A stretch of DNA of 43,036 nt from Chloroflexota bacterium (lineage in GTDB: Bacteria > Chloroflexota > Dehalococcoidia > Lucifugimonadales > UBA3495). Location: assembly GCA_028875655.1 (NCBI GenBank), contig JAPPCX010000036.1, positions 1 to 43,036 of the forward strand, read 5' to 3'. This document shows positions 31,603-40,012 of the stretch, in pieces. Positions within the stretch are counted from its first letter, which is position 1, and each line of letters starts with the position of its first letter. The notes beneath the pieces are model-generated. The model was not told the origin of the DNA, did no database searches, and worked only from the letters and a program-made list of their open reading frames with translations. Made by a program: the position numbers and the translations under genes.

Positions 31603-33861
31603 ATGCCCGTAAGCAAGGAAATCCTGGACGAAATCGCCCTGTCGCCCGCCGAGTATCAGATGATCGTGGATCGGCTGGATCGTGAGCCGAATCCGGTGGA
31701 ACTTGGCATGTTCGGCGCGCTGTGGAGCGAGCACTGCGGCTACAAACACTCACGTCCCTTGCTGGGAATGTTGCCGTCCACCTCGGCCCGAACGCTGTCG
31801 CAGGCCGGCGCCGAGAACGCCGGCGCGATAGACATCGGCGACGGTCTCGCGGTGGTCTTCAAGGTGGAATCCCACAACCACCCGTCCGCGGTGGAACCGT
31901 TGCAGGGCGCGGCCACCGGTGTGGGCGGTATCGTGCGGGACATCCTGGCCATGGGCGCCCGGCCCATTGCGCTGCTCAACTCCCTGCGCTTCGGGCCGCC
32001 CTATCAGGCGGCCAATCGCAGGTTGCTGCGTGGCGTGGTGGACGGGATCGGCTGGTACGGAAACTGCATCGGGGTGCCCGACGTAGCCGGCGAAATCTTT
32101 TTTGACGAATCCTACTCACAGAATCCGCTGGTCAACGCCATGTGCGTGGGCATCGCGCCGATCAAGGATCTGGCCAGCGCCGCCGCAAACACCCCCGGGG
32201 ACGTTTTGCTGCTCGTCGGGGCCGGCACCGGGCGGGATGGCATTCACGGGGCGTCGGGTCTGGCATCCCGGACTTTTGAAGAGGAACAAGAGCTACGCCC
32301 CACGGTGCAGGTGGCTAACCCGTTCCTGGAGAAGGTGCTGATCGAGGCGTGCCTGGAGGCGTTGGGTACCGGCAAAGTGCGCGCCCTGCAGGACCTGGGC
32401 GCAGCCGGCCTGACCAGCGCCGCCGTCGAGTCGGTGGCCAGAGGCGAGCGAGGATTCGCGCTGGACATAAGCCTGGTGCATCGTCGGGAAGAAGGCATGA
32501 CCGGCTACGAAGTCATGCTGTCCGAATCCCAGGAGCGTATGCTGCTGGTTGCCGCGCCTGAACATGTCCGGGACGTGAGCGCGGTATTTGAAAAGTGGGA
32601 CGTGCCCTGCCGCGCCGTGGGAGTGGTCACGGAGGAACGGGTGGCGCGGGTAACCGAGGGTTCCGATCCCCTGGCCGCCGCGCCGGTGCCTCATCTGGCG
32701 GACGCGCCACGGTATCGGCTCATGGGTAGTCCATCCCCGGACCATGTAGCGCGGCAGCATCTGCAATTGTCTGACGTCCCGCTGCCGCCCGACGTTGGGT
32801 TGGGAAACGCCGGGGAAGTCTTGCTGCGACTGCTGGCCTCGCCGAACATTGCCAGCAAACGACACGTTTACCGTCAGTACGATCACCAGGTGCAGACCAA
32901 CACGGTGGTGGCGCCGGGGGCCGGCGATGCCGCGGTCTTGCGGGTCAAGGGAACCGGCAAGGCCATCGCGGTCGCCATCGACGGGAACGGTCGTCAGTGT
33001 TTCCTGGATCCTTACCAGGGAGCCCAGCGTGTGGTCGCCGAAGTGACTCGGAACCTCTCTTGCGTAGGGGCGGAACCGCTGGCCTTGACCGACTGCCTGA
33101 ATTTCGGAAATCCCGAGCGCCCCGACATTTACTACCAACTCGAGGGGTGCATCAGCGGCATGGCCGACGCCTGCCGTGAACTTGGCGTACCCGTGGTCAG
33201 CGGCAACGTGAGCCTGTACAACGAAAGCCAGGGCGCGGCCATCTTCCCCACGCCAATCGTTGGTGGCCTGGGTCTTGTTGAGGATGCCCGGAAACACTGT
33301 GGAGCAGGTTTCCCGGCCGGCGGATTGGCCGTTGTATTGGTTGGCGCCGGGAAATTGTCGGCCGGCCCTCACGATTTGGCCGGTAGTGAGTACCTGTCCG
33401 TCGTTCACGGCTTGATCCGCGGCCGTCCCCAGATTGACCTGGCGCTTGAGCAGCGAGTACAGGAACTGTGCCGGCGGCTGATCGCTGACGGAGTCGCGCT
33501 CTCGGCGCATGACTGCTCGGACGGCGGGTTTGCAGTCGCCCTGGCCGAGTCGTGCATTTTGGGCGACACGCGGGTGGGAGGCGCCGGCCCGGTGGGTTTC
33601 ACCGCATCTGCGGAGTTCGCTGATTCCATCCCGGGACGATGGGACGCCGCTTTATTTGGCGAGGCCGCTTCCAGAATCCTGGTGTCGGTTGACCCTTCCA
33701 ACCTGGCTGCCATGCTGTCGGCAGCGCAAGAAGCGAGGATTCCCGCGTGCGCCGTCGGCGAAACGGGCGGCGACCTTCTGATCGTTGGGTCGCTGTTGGG
33801 TGTGGCTGTCGCTGACCTCGCGGACTCCTGGTACCGCGGCCTCAGCGACGCTTGGATCTAG
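31603..33861 (+). CDS. purL: Phosphoribosylformylglycinamidine synthase subunit PurL
   Basis: 752 residues, the small-type PurL that forms a complex with PurQ and PurS and makes FGAM from FGAR, ATP and PurQ-derived ammonia. Conserved motifs: MFGALWSEHCGYKHSRP (residues about 35-51), VVFKVESHNHPSAVEPLQGA (ATP/Mg site), GVGGIVRDILAMGARPIA, KVRALQDLGAAGLTSAAVES and, in the second AIR-synthase-like half, LTDCLNFGNPERPDIYYQL and ALSAHDCSDGGFAVALAE. The length and order match Bacillus-type PurL rather than the 1300-residue form. ATG 31603 is preceded by GAAGAG at about 11 bases. It ends the GatB/YqeY-purQ-EamA-purL operon and converges with the NYN gene. Confidence 0.96.
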   Translation: MPVSKEILDEIALSPAEYQMIVDRLDREPNPVELGMFGALWSEHCGYKHSRPLLGMLPSTSARTLSQAGAENAGAIDIGDGLAVVFKVESHNHPSAVEPLQGAATGVGGIVRDILAMGARPIALLNSLRFGPPYQAANRRLLRGVVDGIGWYGNCIGVPDVAGEIFFDESYSQNPLVNAMCVGIAPIKDLASAAANTPGDVLLLVGAGTGRDGIHGASGLASRTFEEEQELRPTVQVANPFLEKVLIEACLEALGTGKVRALQDLGAAGLTSAAVESVARGERGFALDISLVHRREEGMTGYEVMLSESQERMLLVAAPEHVRDVSAVFEKWDVPCRAVGVVTEERVARVTEGSDPLAAAPVPHLADAPRYRLMGSPSPDHVARQHLQLSDVPLPPDVGLGNAGEVLLRLLASPNIASKRHVYRQYDHQVQTNTVVAPGAGDAAVLRVKGTGKAIAVAIDGNGRQCFLDPYQGAQRVVAEVTRNLSCVGAEPLALTDCLNFGNPERPDIYYQLEGCISGMADACRELGVPVVSGNVSLYNESQGAAIFPTPIVGGLGLVEDARKHCGAGFPAGGLAVVLVGAGKLSAGPHDLAGSEYLSVVHGLIRGRPQIDLALEQRVQELCRRLIADGVALSAHDCSDGGFAVALAESCILGDTRVGGAGPVGFTASAEFADSIPGRWDAALFGEAASRILVSVDPSNLAAMLSAAQEARIPACAVGETGGDLLIVGSLLGVAVADLADSWYRGLSDAWI

Positions 33862-33918
33862 CAGGAATTCGGCAGCAGGATTCCCGCTTTAGCGACAATG
33901 AAGGTATGTGAACATGCC

Positions 33919-35577
33919 TCACGATAAGGCGACTGCCGGTTCCGTATCCTCCGCCATCTCGGCATTCGCGGCCTCTGCGGAACCATGCTCGTCCAGCGCC
34001 GGCGTGGCGAGAGCGTCGTTAACGCCGATGCCATTCTGCGCCGGAGGGTCATAGGGCAGTCCCAGGCGGGCGGCCAGCGCGATTCCAATGAGCGGATGCT
34101 CACGGTTCAGCCCGAATACCCGACGCCGGCGCATCCGGTTGGTCTCCGGGTCGCGCACGCTGACGTTGCGATACTTGAACACCTCGTTTGATGCCAGGCT
34201 CCGTATCAGCCGTATGACGTAAGCGCGCGAACTGTCGTCGCCCCAATGGGACACGATGACCGGGTCCTGGGCTTCAATGCCGGCGGCCAACGCTTCACTG
34301 ATCTCGCCGCAAAGCGCGTTGAACATGACGTGGTCGGAACCGTCGCGCTCTTCCAGGGTATGGCCCATGGCGATCAGGTCGGCGATTCGGTTGGTGTCGC
34401 CAGCGGCATCTCCCGACTTGGCCAGGTCCAGGCTCGCCACCGCCTCGTCCAGAGCGCCATCGTAGCGGGCCGGGTCGGGATGGCTGGCAGTTCGCTGTGC
34501 CGGCTCCGGAGTTGCGGGAGTCTCCTCAACCTCAGCGTCGCTTTCCGGTTCAGGTTCTTCGGCCGCAACATCGCGCGCGGCAGGCCCGGGTTGGTGATCG
34601 TAGTCGCTGCTGACATCAGCGATGGGCTCGGTCTGACCGTCGCCGTTGAAATCCTCCTCCGGCTCGTCGTCTTGGTCCCTGATTTGCGGGACCGGGTCCG
34701 GCTCGTCGGCCATCAGTATCCAGTCCACCAGGTCAACGCTGCGGATTTTGATGTTGCCCTCTTCGGCGACGCGAAGCATCAGCTTCTTGAACCCCGAGAA
34801 CCCGAGCTTGCGCTCGTCGAATCCGGCGATGCGGCGGACCAGCCGCTGCTTGAGCGACGTCAGCAGCAGCGTATGGCCGGCAGCTCTTTCGGCGCGTATG
34901 ACGTCCTCAATCGCGCGAATCACCTCAGGCAACTGATGGCGACCCGGATTGCTCAGTTGCGCCGGCGCGGGCTGCCGATTCCGCTGGAACGGGCCTCGAT
35001 GCGGGGTCGGCTCCGTCTCTATGGGGTCAACGTCGGAATCATAGAAAATGAGGCCGTCAACGTGGTCGGCCATGCGGCGGGACGTAGCCCACGAAACACC
35101 GACCACCAGGACCCGTTTGCCCACGGCGCGGAGCGAGTTGATGACGTGGATGAAGTCGGAGTCGCCGGATACCAGCACGAAGGTGTTGATGTTGGGGAAA
35201 TTGTGGGCGGTGTCTATGCAGTCCGCAGTCATCTTCACGTCAACGCTGTTTTTCACGGCGATGGTCCTGCCGGACCCGTATGACCCACCGGGCGGCAATC
35301 GGGTGGGAACGTACACCGGCTCGATGCCGGCTGCGTAGAGCGAAGGGGGATCCTGAATGAACTGGCTGGCGCCTTTGAGCTCGGGCGCGCGTGTTACCCA
35401 GTCGGCGTAGGCTTTTCCAACCACTACCCGGCCATGATTGGAGACTTCTTCCTTCAGAGCGGACACGTTGGGCGTTCTGCCACGCACCGCCAGACTTATC
35501 TTGAAGTTCTCCCAATCTATGAATAATGCTACGTCTTCACTGAATGCCGGGCTGCCATTGGCCTGTTGAATAGCGAT
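33919..35577 (-). CDS. NYN (PIN-like) nuclease domain protein with LOTUS/OST-HTH domain; non-canonical start
   Basis: About 552 residues. The NYN/LabA-type PIN-like ribonuclease domain covers the first 190 residues: ALFIDWENFKISL with the first catalytic Asp, KAYADW, KNSVDVKMTADCID and VLVSGDSDFIHVINSLR, then the final acidic region. A LOTUS/OST-HTH module follows (LLLTSLKQRLVRRI, LGFSGFKKLMLRVAEEG), then an acidic Pro/Glu-rich linker and a C-terminal winged-helix-like region. The conserved start of the NYN fold lies upstream of the first ATG/GTG/TTG in frame (GTG 35487). The frame is open to 35586 but contains only ATC, ATT and similar codons. ATC 35577, seven bases after TTGAGG and about 38 bases after a predicted transcription start, is my best guess. 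A frameshift is the alternative. LOTUS domains bind RNA, so RNA turnover is likely. Confidence 0.8.
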   Translation of the reverse strand: MAIQQANGSPAFSEDVALFIDWENFKISLAVRGRTPNVSALKEEVSNHGRVVVGKAYADWVTRAPELKGASQFIQDPPSLYAAGIEPVYVPTRLPPGGSYGSGRTIAVKNSVDVKMTADCIDTAHNFPNINTFVLVSGDSDFIHVINSLRAVGKRVLVVGVSWATSRRMADHVDGLIFYDSDVDPIETEPTPHRGPFQRNRQPAPAQLSNPGRHQLPEVIRAIEDVIRAERAAGHTLLLTSLKQRLVRRIAGFDERKLGFSGFKKLMLRVAEEGNIKIRSVDLVDWILMADEPDPVPQIRDQDDEPEEDFNGDGQTEPIADVSSDYDHQPGPAARDVAAEEPEPESDAEVEETPATPEPAQRTASHPDPARYDGALDEAVASLDLAKSGDAAGDTNRIADLIAMGHTLEERDGSDHVMFNALCGEISEALAAGIEAQDPVIVSHWGDDSSRAYVIRLIRSLASNEVFKYRNVSVRDPETNRMRRRRVFGLNREHPLIGIALAARLGLPYDPPAQNGIGVNDALATPALDEHGSAEAANAEMAEDTEPAVALS

Positions 35578-35621
35578 GATGGAACCTCAACTTGCTCACG
35601 GTTGGAGCGTGTGTGTCGTAA

Positions 35622-35650
35622 AGTTTATTCTGGGCCGCCAGTAGCGTCAA
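35622..35650 (-). promoter_or_regulatory. Predicted promoter of the NYN gene
   Basis: On the minus strand: TTGACG (35650-35645), 17 bases, TAAACT (35627-35622). Transcription would begin near 35615, leaving no room for an upstream ATG in the NYN frame. Confidence 0.6.
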
Positions 35651-35662
35651 GTTGGCGCATGC

Positions 35663-36214
35663 TTACCGGCTGGGCGCCGCAGCGCTCAGCTCGCGGATGG
35701 CGGCTACCGTTTCCGCGCTGGCCGGCGTGCCCATTTCGACGCCCTTGACTGCTTCCCAGGAGCGAAGCACGTCCGCCATTACGTCTTCGTCGGGCTGGTC
35801 AATGTCAATCGGGATGCCTACCTGCGCCCATGAAGTATGGCCGGTCAGCCAGAACACTTCCGTAGGGTTGTTCTCCGGATCTCGGAAGTAACAACCGATC
35901 GCGCTGGCGTGGGAGACGATGCGGTCCAGCTGGTAGCCTTGCGCCAGGATGCGCCGTTTGAAATCCCGGAGATCGTCGAGGGAATCAACACGCATTGAAA
36001 TCTGCTGGATCCATTGTGGGTCTTCCAGCGATGACCGGCCGTTGATTAGGGCGATCTCGTGATCGCAACTCTCAGGGTCTGCGCTGAAAAAAGCGCCAAG
36101 GGGGCCGACCTTGGTCAATTGCATGCCCATGAAATTCCCATAGAAGTCCATCATGAGTTCGAGGTCGTTAACGTAGAACCCAATGTGACCGAGTCCGGTG
36201 ACTTTTGCTGGCAT
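35663..36214 (-). CDS. VOC-superfamily (glyoxalase/extradiol dioxygenase-like) protein
   Basis: 183 residues with a vicinal-oxygen-chelate fold. The N-terminal beta-alpha-beta unit begins VTGLGHIGFYVNDLELMMDF with candidate metal ligand His10; CDHEIALINGR gives a second His, and YFRDPENNPTEVFWLTGH ends the second module with the usual metal-ligand Glu. The family includes glyoxalase I, extradiol dioxygenases and fosfomycin-resistance enzymes; the PTEVFW ending resembles catechol-type dioxygenase relatives. ATG 36214 has GGAGGA eight bases upstream. It lies just upstream of the NYN gene on the same strand, but that gene appears to have its own promoter in the gap. Substrate undetermined. Confidence 0.85.
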   Translation of the reverse strand: MPAKVTGLGHIGFYVNDLELMMDFYGNFMGMQLTKVGPLGAFFSADPESCDHEIALINGRSSLEDPQWIQQISMRVDSLDDLRDFKRRILAQGYQLDRIVSHASAIGCYFRDPENNPTEVFWLTGHTSWAQVGIPIDIDQPDEDVMADVLRSWEAVKGVEMGTPASAETVAAIRELSAAAPSR

Positions 36215-36387
36215 TTTCTTTCCTCCGACTTCTTTCCGGTTGTCTCATTATGCCTTGTTCCCGGCTGGCCTGTCGAGTGAGGCCATGACAGGTGACACTT
36301 CCCCATTGCCCTAACTCTCCACCCCTCCGTACTATTTAACTAAACCATCCAATCCCACAACTCCCGCTAATGCAGCCCGCAGCCCGC

Positions 36388-36409
36388 TCATGGTGAGCCT
36401 GTCGAACCA
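36388..36409. repeat. Diverged copy of the CTGAGCTTGTCGAAGGA-type repeat
   Basis: The segment TCATGGTGAGCCTGTCGAAC is related to the tandem unit at 12022-12060 (TCATCCTGAGCTTGTCGAAG). It is a single copy in an intergenic region. Confidence 0.6.
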
Positions 36410-36536
36410 CCAACCCCAAAATCCTCCCAAATGCCCGCCAAAACCTTCATTCTCGCCCCCAAAACCCGCCCAATCCGCTCCCACCATCCGCTCTACGCCC
36501 TACTCAAATGAACCGAAATGAGCGGAAATGAGCGGG

Positions 36537-36588
36537 AAATCCTGAAAATCCCATAATCCCGAAAATCCTGATTCAGACAATCAACCCC
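36537..36588. repeat. Dispersed intergenic repeat, copy 2
   Basis: AAATCCTGAAAATCCCATAA, then TCCCGAAAATCCTGATTCAG and ACAATC. It matches 2711-2750 over the ATCCCG...CCTGATT.AG.CAATC part and ends a few bases before the ribosome-binding site of the following gene. Confidence 0.5.
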
Positions 36589-36599
36589 GAGGTAATCCC

Positions 36600-36932
36600 A
36601 TGACCATCTCCGAACTCCGCCGCCGCGTCAACGCCCTCAACCGCCGGTTCGCCCCCGAACTCGCCATCATCAAGATGCGCCGCCTCGCCCAAGCCGTCAG
36701 CAACGACTGGGATCCCGACCAACCCCCGGAACCCCACGACGTCATCCAGCGCGTCGTCAAGGCCGGCTTCCGCCTCTCCACCTTCATGCGCCTCCGCCGC
36801 TACCTTGACGACACCATACGTCAGGGCGACGCCCCCGAGCCTGAGCGCATCGTCCTCGACCTCCTGCCCTGGGCCGGCAAAAACCGCTACCGCGCTTTCT
36901 TCCGCTGGGACCTGCCCGCCCCGGCGCGTTAA
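36600..36932 (+). CDS. Hypothetical small protein with C-biased codons
   Basis: 110 residues, not recognised as a named family. It is predicted mostly helical and basic at the start (MTISELRRRVNALNRRFAPE, KMRRLAQAVS), has a Pro-rich turn (WDPDQPPEPHD), then helices VIQRVVKAGFRLSTFMRLRR, and ends with PWAGKNRYRAFFRWDLP. No signal peptide or membrane segment. ATG 36600 follows CGAGGTAATCCC, a reasonable ribosome-binding site. The great majority of codons end in C, far more than in neighbouring genes, and the upstream DNA has the same C-over-G skew. That suggests an acquired or repeated unit together with the repeat before it. Function unknown. Confidence 0.65.
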   Translation: MTISELRRRVNALNRRFAPELAIIKMRRLAQAVSNDWDPDQPPEPHDVIQRVVKAGFRLSTFMRLRRYLDDTIRQGDAPEPERIVLDLLPWAGKNRYRAFFRWDLPAPAR

Positions 36933-37066
36933 CCATGCCTCAGGCCCGGTTCAGGCCGCTGATCGAAAGTCCCTGCCGGAGAGTACGCAGGACTTGCGGC
37001 GACCCGAGCGACGACATATCCTTTGCCGGAATATCGGCCTGCTGATTTGGCCTTTGGAAGGTTGGG

Positions 37067-37849
37067 ATGAGACTTGACGGTAAAGTAGCGATTGTAACCG
37101 GAGGCAGCCGGGGGATTGGGCGCGCCATTTGCCTGGGGCTGGGCGATGCCGGCGCAAGGGTAGTCGTAGCGTCTCGCACCGAGCAAGACCGTTCAGCCGG
37201 CGCCGAGTACGCCCGCTACGGGTCGGGCGACATACGGGATACTGCAGCGCAAATCTCCGCCCGGGGCGGCGCTGCGCTGCCGGTTCGCTGCGACGTGGCG
37301 CTGGTCAAGGACATTCAGGATCTGGTGGCCGCCACGCTGGACCATTTCGGACGGATCGACGTTCTGGTTTGCAACGCGGGCATGGACTGTGAGTCGCCGG
37401 TGGTGGACCTGGACCTTGACCTATTGGACCAGTGCCTGGCGGTCAACGTGCGCGGCCCTCTGTTGCTTTGCAAGTACGCGCTGCCGTCCATGATCTCCCA
37501 GGGCGATGGAGGCTCAATATACTGCGTTACTTCCGGGGCGGCCCGGAACTACCGCGAGGGCCGGGTTGGTTATTCGATGAGCAAGGCGGCCCTGGAGAGG
37601 ATGTTTCTCAGCCTGGCGGAGGAAGTCAGGCCCCACAACATCGCGGTCAACGTATTTGAACCCGGCCGGGTGGACACCTGGATGAACCGGCGCGGTGACT
37701 GGCCGGGCACCGCGCACATTCCCATGGTCCAGCCGGAAGCCCTGTCGGCTCCGGGCGTGTGGCTCGCGGGCCAGACTGCCGAAACCTTGACGGGCACGTT
37801 GGTGTCGCGGGCCGAATTCGGAGAGACCTGGGGTCCAAAGCAAGCGTAG
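37067..37849 (+). CDS. Short-chain dehydrogenase/reductase (SDR)
   Basis: A 260-residue classical SDR, an NAD(P)-dependent oxidoreductase of alcohols, ketones or related groups. The Rossmann motif is VTGGSRGIG (residues 10-18), then DVLVCNAG (98-105), the catalytic Ser156 region YCVTSGAAR and the active-site Tyr169-x3-Lys173 (GYSMSKAAL). The C-terminus (FEPGRVDTWM) matches the family's substrate loop. ATG 37067 has GGAAGG upstream. Its stop overlaps the GTG start of the following secreted-protein gene (TAGTG), so they may be co-translated, though the functional link is unclear. Substrate unknown. Confidence 0.9.
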   Translation: MRLDGKVAIVTGGSRGIGRAICLGLGDAGARVVVASRTEQDRSAGAEYARYGSGDIRDTAAQISARGGAALPVRCDVALVKDIQDLVAATLDHFGRIDVLVCNAGMDCESPVVDLDLDLLDQCLAVNVRGPLLLCKYALPSMISQGDGGSIYCVTSGAARNYREGRVGYSMSKAALERMFLSLAEEVRPHNIAVNVFEPGRVDTWMNRRGDWPGTAHIPMVQPEALSAPGVWLAGQTAETLTGTLVSRAEFGETWGPKQA

Positions 37850-38406
37850 TGATTCGATCCCTTTTGAAGTCGTCCGGGTCAATCCTGTTGGTCGTAATGG
37901 CCGTCCTGGCGTTGCATGCGTCGATGGCACTCCTTTCGCGGGGGGACGCTCATGCCAACGGCGCTTCTACGATCATCATGGATCGTGTCCAGGGGCCGTA
38001 CCGCATGGTGGTGGGTATTATCCCGGCACGCCCGGTGATTCCCCAGACCCACCTGGCAATCCAGGTCTTCGACGCTGCGGACAAGCGCCTGCTCAGGGAC
38101 ACGGACGTCCGGTTGCAAGTTATGGCCACCGGGCCGGCGGGTGCTTCGGGGTTCGGTCCGGAACCGGTGCTCAACGAGCAGACCCTGCGCTATTTCGAAG
38201 TTGACGTTCCCTTTGGCGTCATCGGTTCGTGGGACGTGTCGGTGTCGGTTTCCTCCGACTTGGGCGAAGAGGAATTCGTGCTGAACCTGGAAGTTGAAGA
38301 ACCGCGCGCGGGGATTCAATGGGTCTGGATTACCGCGCTGCTGGTGGCGATCTTCGCCGTGGGCGTCTGGACCTGGCTGACCCTGCGCCGGCGCAGCGTT
38401 CCATGA
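37849..38406 (+). CDS. Secreted, C-terminally anchored domain protein (FixH/YtkA-like look)
   Basis: 185 residues starting at GTG 37849, which overlaps the SDR stop codon. An N-terminal signal (ILLVVMAVLALHASMALL) is followed by an extracytoplasmic beta-rich domain of about 110 residues (YRMVVGIIPARPVIPQTHLA, RLLRDTDVRLQVMATGP, FEVDVPFGVIGSWDVSVSVS). A single C-terminal membrane helix (WVWITALLVAIFAVGVWTWL) and a basic tail end the protein. The domain looks like Ig-like FixH/YtkA modules, some of which act in metal handling or oxidase assembly; this is inference. Its stop overlaps the start of a polytopic membrane protein (ATGA), which implies a two-protein membrane unit. Confidence 0.7.
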   Translation: MIRSLLKSSGSILLVVMAVLALHASMALLSRGDAHANGASTIIMDRVQGPYRMVVGIIPARPVIPQTHLAIQVFDAADKRLLRDTDVRLQVMATGPAGASGFGPEPVLNEQTLRYFEVDVPFGVIGSWDVSVSVSSDLGEEEFVLNLEVEEPRAGIQWVWITALLVAIFAVGVWTWLTLRRRSVP

Positions 38407-39968
38407 CCGCGCGTAGAATCGCTTTGGCCGCGTCGGGCGCGGTTCTGCTGATGGTTGCCGCATCGTTTGCGTTCGTCCCGGCCGCCGAAGCCCACGGCTT
38501 TGGTGAACGCTATGACCTCCCCTTGCCATTGTCGCTATTCGTAATCGCCGGAGCCGTTGCGGTGGCCCTGTCCTTCCTGGTTGTTGCCGTTTTCCTGCGC
38601 GGCGACGCGACGCACCGGGCATATCCCCGCTACAACCTGCTGCGAGCGCCGATTATCGGTTGGCTTTGTTCAACTCCCTGGGTTATAGGTCCGCTGAAAT
38701 TTCTGTCTGTGTTACTGACGGCATACGTTGTTCTGGGAGGGCTTTTCGGAACCGAGCGGGCCGCGTTGAATCCCGCTCCGGCGGCAATATACGTGGCGTT
38801 CTGGGTGGGCCTGAGCTTTTTCACCGCCCTGTTCGGCAATCTTTGGGCGCTGCTGAATCCGTGGAAAGTCGCCTGGGGTTTTGCCGAGTCGGTCACCGCT
38901 GCCTTGGCGCCCGGCCGGACCTTGAGCCGCAATTTGCCGTATCCCCTGCGTTGGGGCCCGTGGCCGGCGGTGCTGGTTTTCGCCGCATTCGCCGTTTTGG
39001 AGACCGTGGTCGCCGGAGCCGCCGGCCCCCGCGCTCTGGGCTGGATCCTGGTGGGCTACACCGCATACAACTTTGCCGGCATGTACCTGTTTGGGCGCGA
39101 CCCATGGCTCAGGAATGCCGAGGGTTTCACCGTGGTGTACGGGTTCATGGCGCGGTTTTCCATAACGGAAGTACGCGCTCCGGTGTCAAACTGCTCTGTT
39201 TGTTCCAGCGGCGGTCGCTGTTCGACCCGCGAGCCCGACTGCGTGGATTGCTATGAATGCTACGGCGCCGCGCGTCCGGAGGAACGCGAATTCAACCTGC
39301 GCCCATTCTGCGTGGGCCTGAACCGTTTGGGCGTGGTGACGGCGACCGTGGTGTGCCACGTGATTCTGCTGTTGTCCACCGTCTCCTTTGACGGGTTGTC
39401 GGCGACGCCGGAGTGGGTGATATTCAGCACCCAGTTCCTGTTGCAGTTCCCCAAGTACGGAGGCTATCTGGCGAACCTGATCGGAGTCATGGGGTTGCCG
39501 ATTCTGTTCGGTGTGCTGTACGTCGCAACCTGCCGCGCGATGCAGGCTCTTGCGGGCTTGCCCGACTCCGAATCGCCGGACGTTGGGAGCCTGGCCGGAG
39601 CGTTTGCGTTTTCCCTGCTGCCCATTGCGCTGGCCTACCACTACGCCCATTTCCTTGGATTCCTGCTGATCAACGGACAGCGGTTCATCGTGCTGGCGTC
39701 TGACCCATTCGGGTGGGGGTGGGACCTGTTCGGCACAGCCAACGCTATTATCAACATTGGCATCCTGTCCCCGGTGTTCATCTGGTACTTTTCGATTTCC
39801 GCCATCGTGGTGGGTCATATCGCCGGCGTTTACCTGGCGCACGTTCAGGCCGTGCGTTTGTATCCAGACCGGCGGGCTGCCCTGATGAGCCAGATCCCGA
39901 TGCTCGTTCTGATGGTGTGCTACACTTGCGTCAGTTTGTGGATAATTTCACGACCCATCGCCGAGTGA
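38403..39968 (+). CDS. Polytopic membrane protein with a seven-cysteine loop
   Basis: 521 residues with about ten to twelve predicted membrane helices. The N-terminus has a signal-like helix and the sequence AEAHGFGERYDLPLPLSLFV. Several long helices follow (for example FLSVLLTAYVVLGGLF, FFTALFGNLWALLNPW). Between helices near residues 260-285 lies a loop with seven Cys: NCSVCSSGGRCSTREPDC then VDCYECY, a CxxC...C...CxxCxxC arrangement suited to metal or Fe-S binding. The C-terminal half has His-rich helix ends (LAYHYAHFLGFLLINGQRF). I do not recognise a characterised family. ATG 38403 overlaps the stop of the upstream anchored protein. Metal transport, or redox chemistry in the membrane, is possible but unproven. 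Confidence 0.75.
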   Translation: MTARRIALAASGAVLLMVAASFAFVPAAEAHGFGERYDLPLPLSLFVIAGAVAVALSFLVVAVFLRGDATHRAYPRYNLLRAPIIGWLCSTPWVIGPLKFLSVLLTAYVVLGGLFGTERAALNPAPAAIYVAFWVGLSFFTALFGNLWALLNPWKVAWGFAESVTAALAPGRTLSRNLPYPLRWGPWPAVLVFAAFAVLETVVAGAAGPRALGWILVGYTAYNFAGMYLFGRDPWLRNAEGFTVVYGFMARFSITEVRAPVSNCSVCSSGGRCSTREPDCVDCYECYGAARPEEREFNLRPFCVGLNRLGVVTATVVCHVILLLSTVSFDGLSATPEWVIFSTQFLLQFPKYGGYLANLIGVMGLPILFGVLYVATCRAMQALAGLPDSESPDVGSLAGAFAFSLLPIALAYHYAHFLGFLLINGQRFIVLASDPFGWGWDLFGTANAIINIGILSPVFIWYFSISAIVVGHIAGVYLAHVQAVRLYPDRRAALMSQIPMLVLMVCYTCVSLWIISRPIAE

Positions 39969-40012
39969 TTGAGCTCGGATTTGATTGAGCATCGATTCCG
40001 GAGGATTGAGCC

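Larger units (their letters stand above)
36215..36599. other. C-rich, strand-skewed intergenic region with repeats
   Basis: About 385 bases with no supported gene. From about 36290 the plus strand is rich in C and A and poor in G. It carries a diverged TCATGGTGAGCCTGTCGAACCA repeat (36388-36409), a doubled ATGAGCGGAA unit near 36517-36536, and the second copy of the AAATCC...CCTGATTCAGACAATC repeat (36537-36588) directly before the next gene. Confidence 0.6.
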
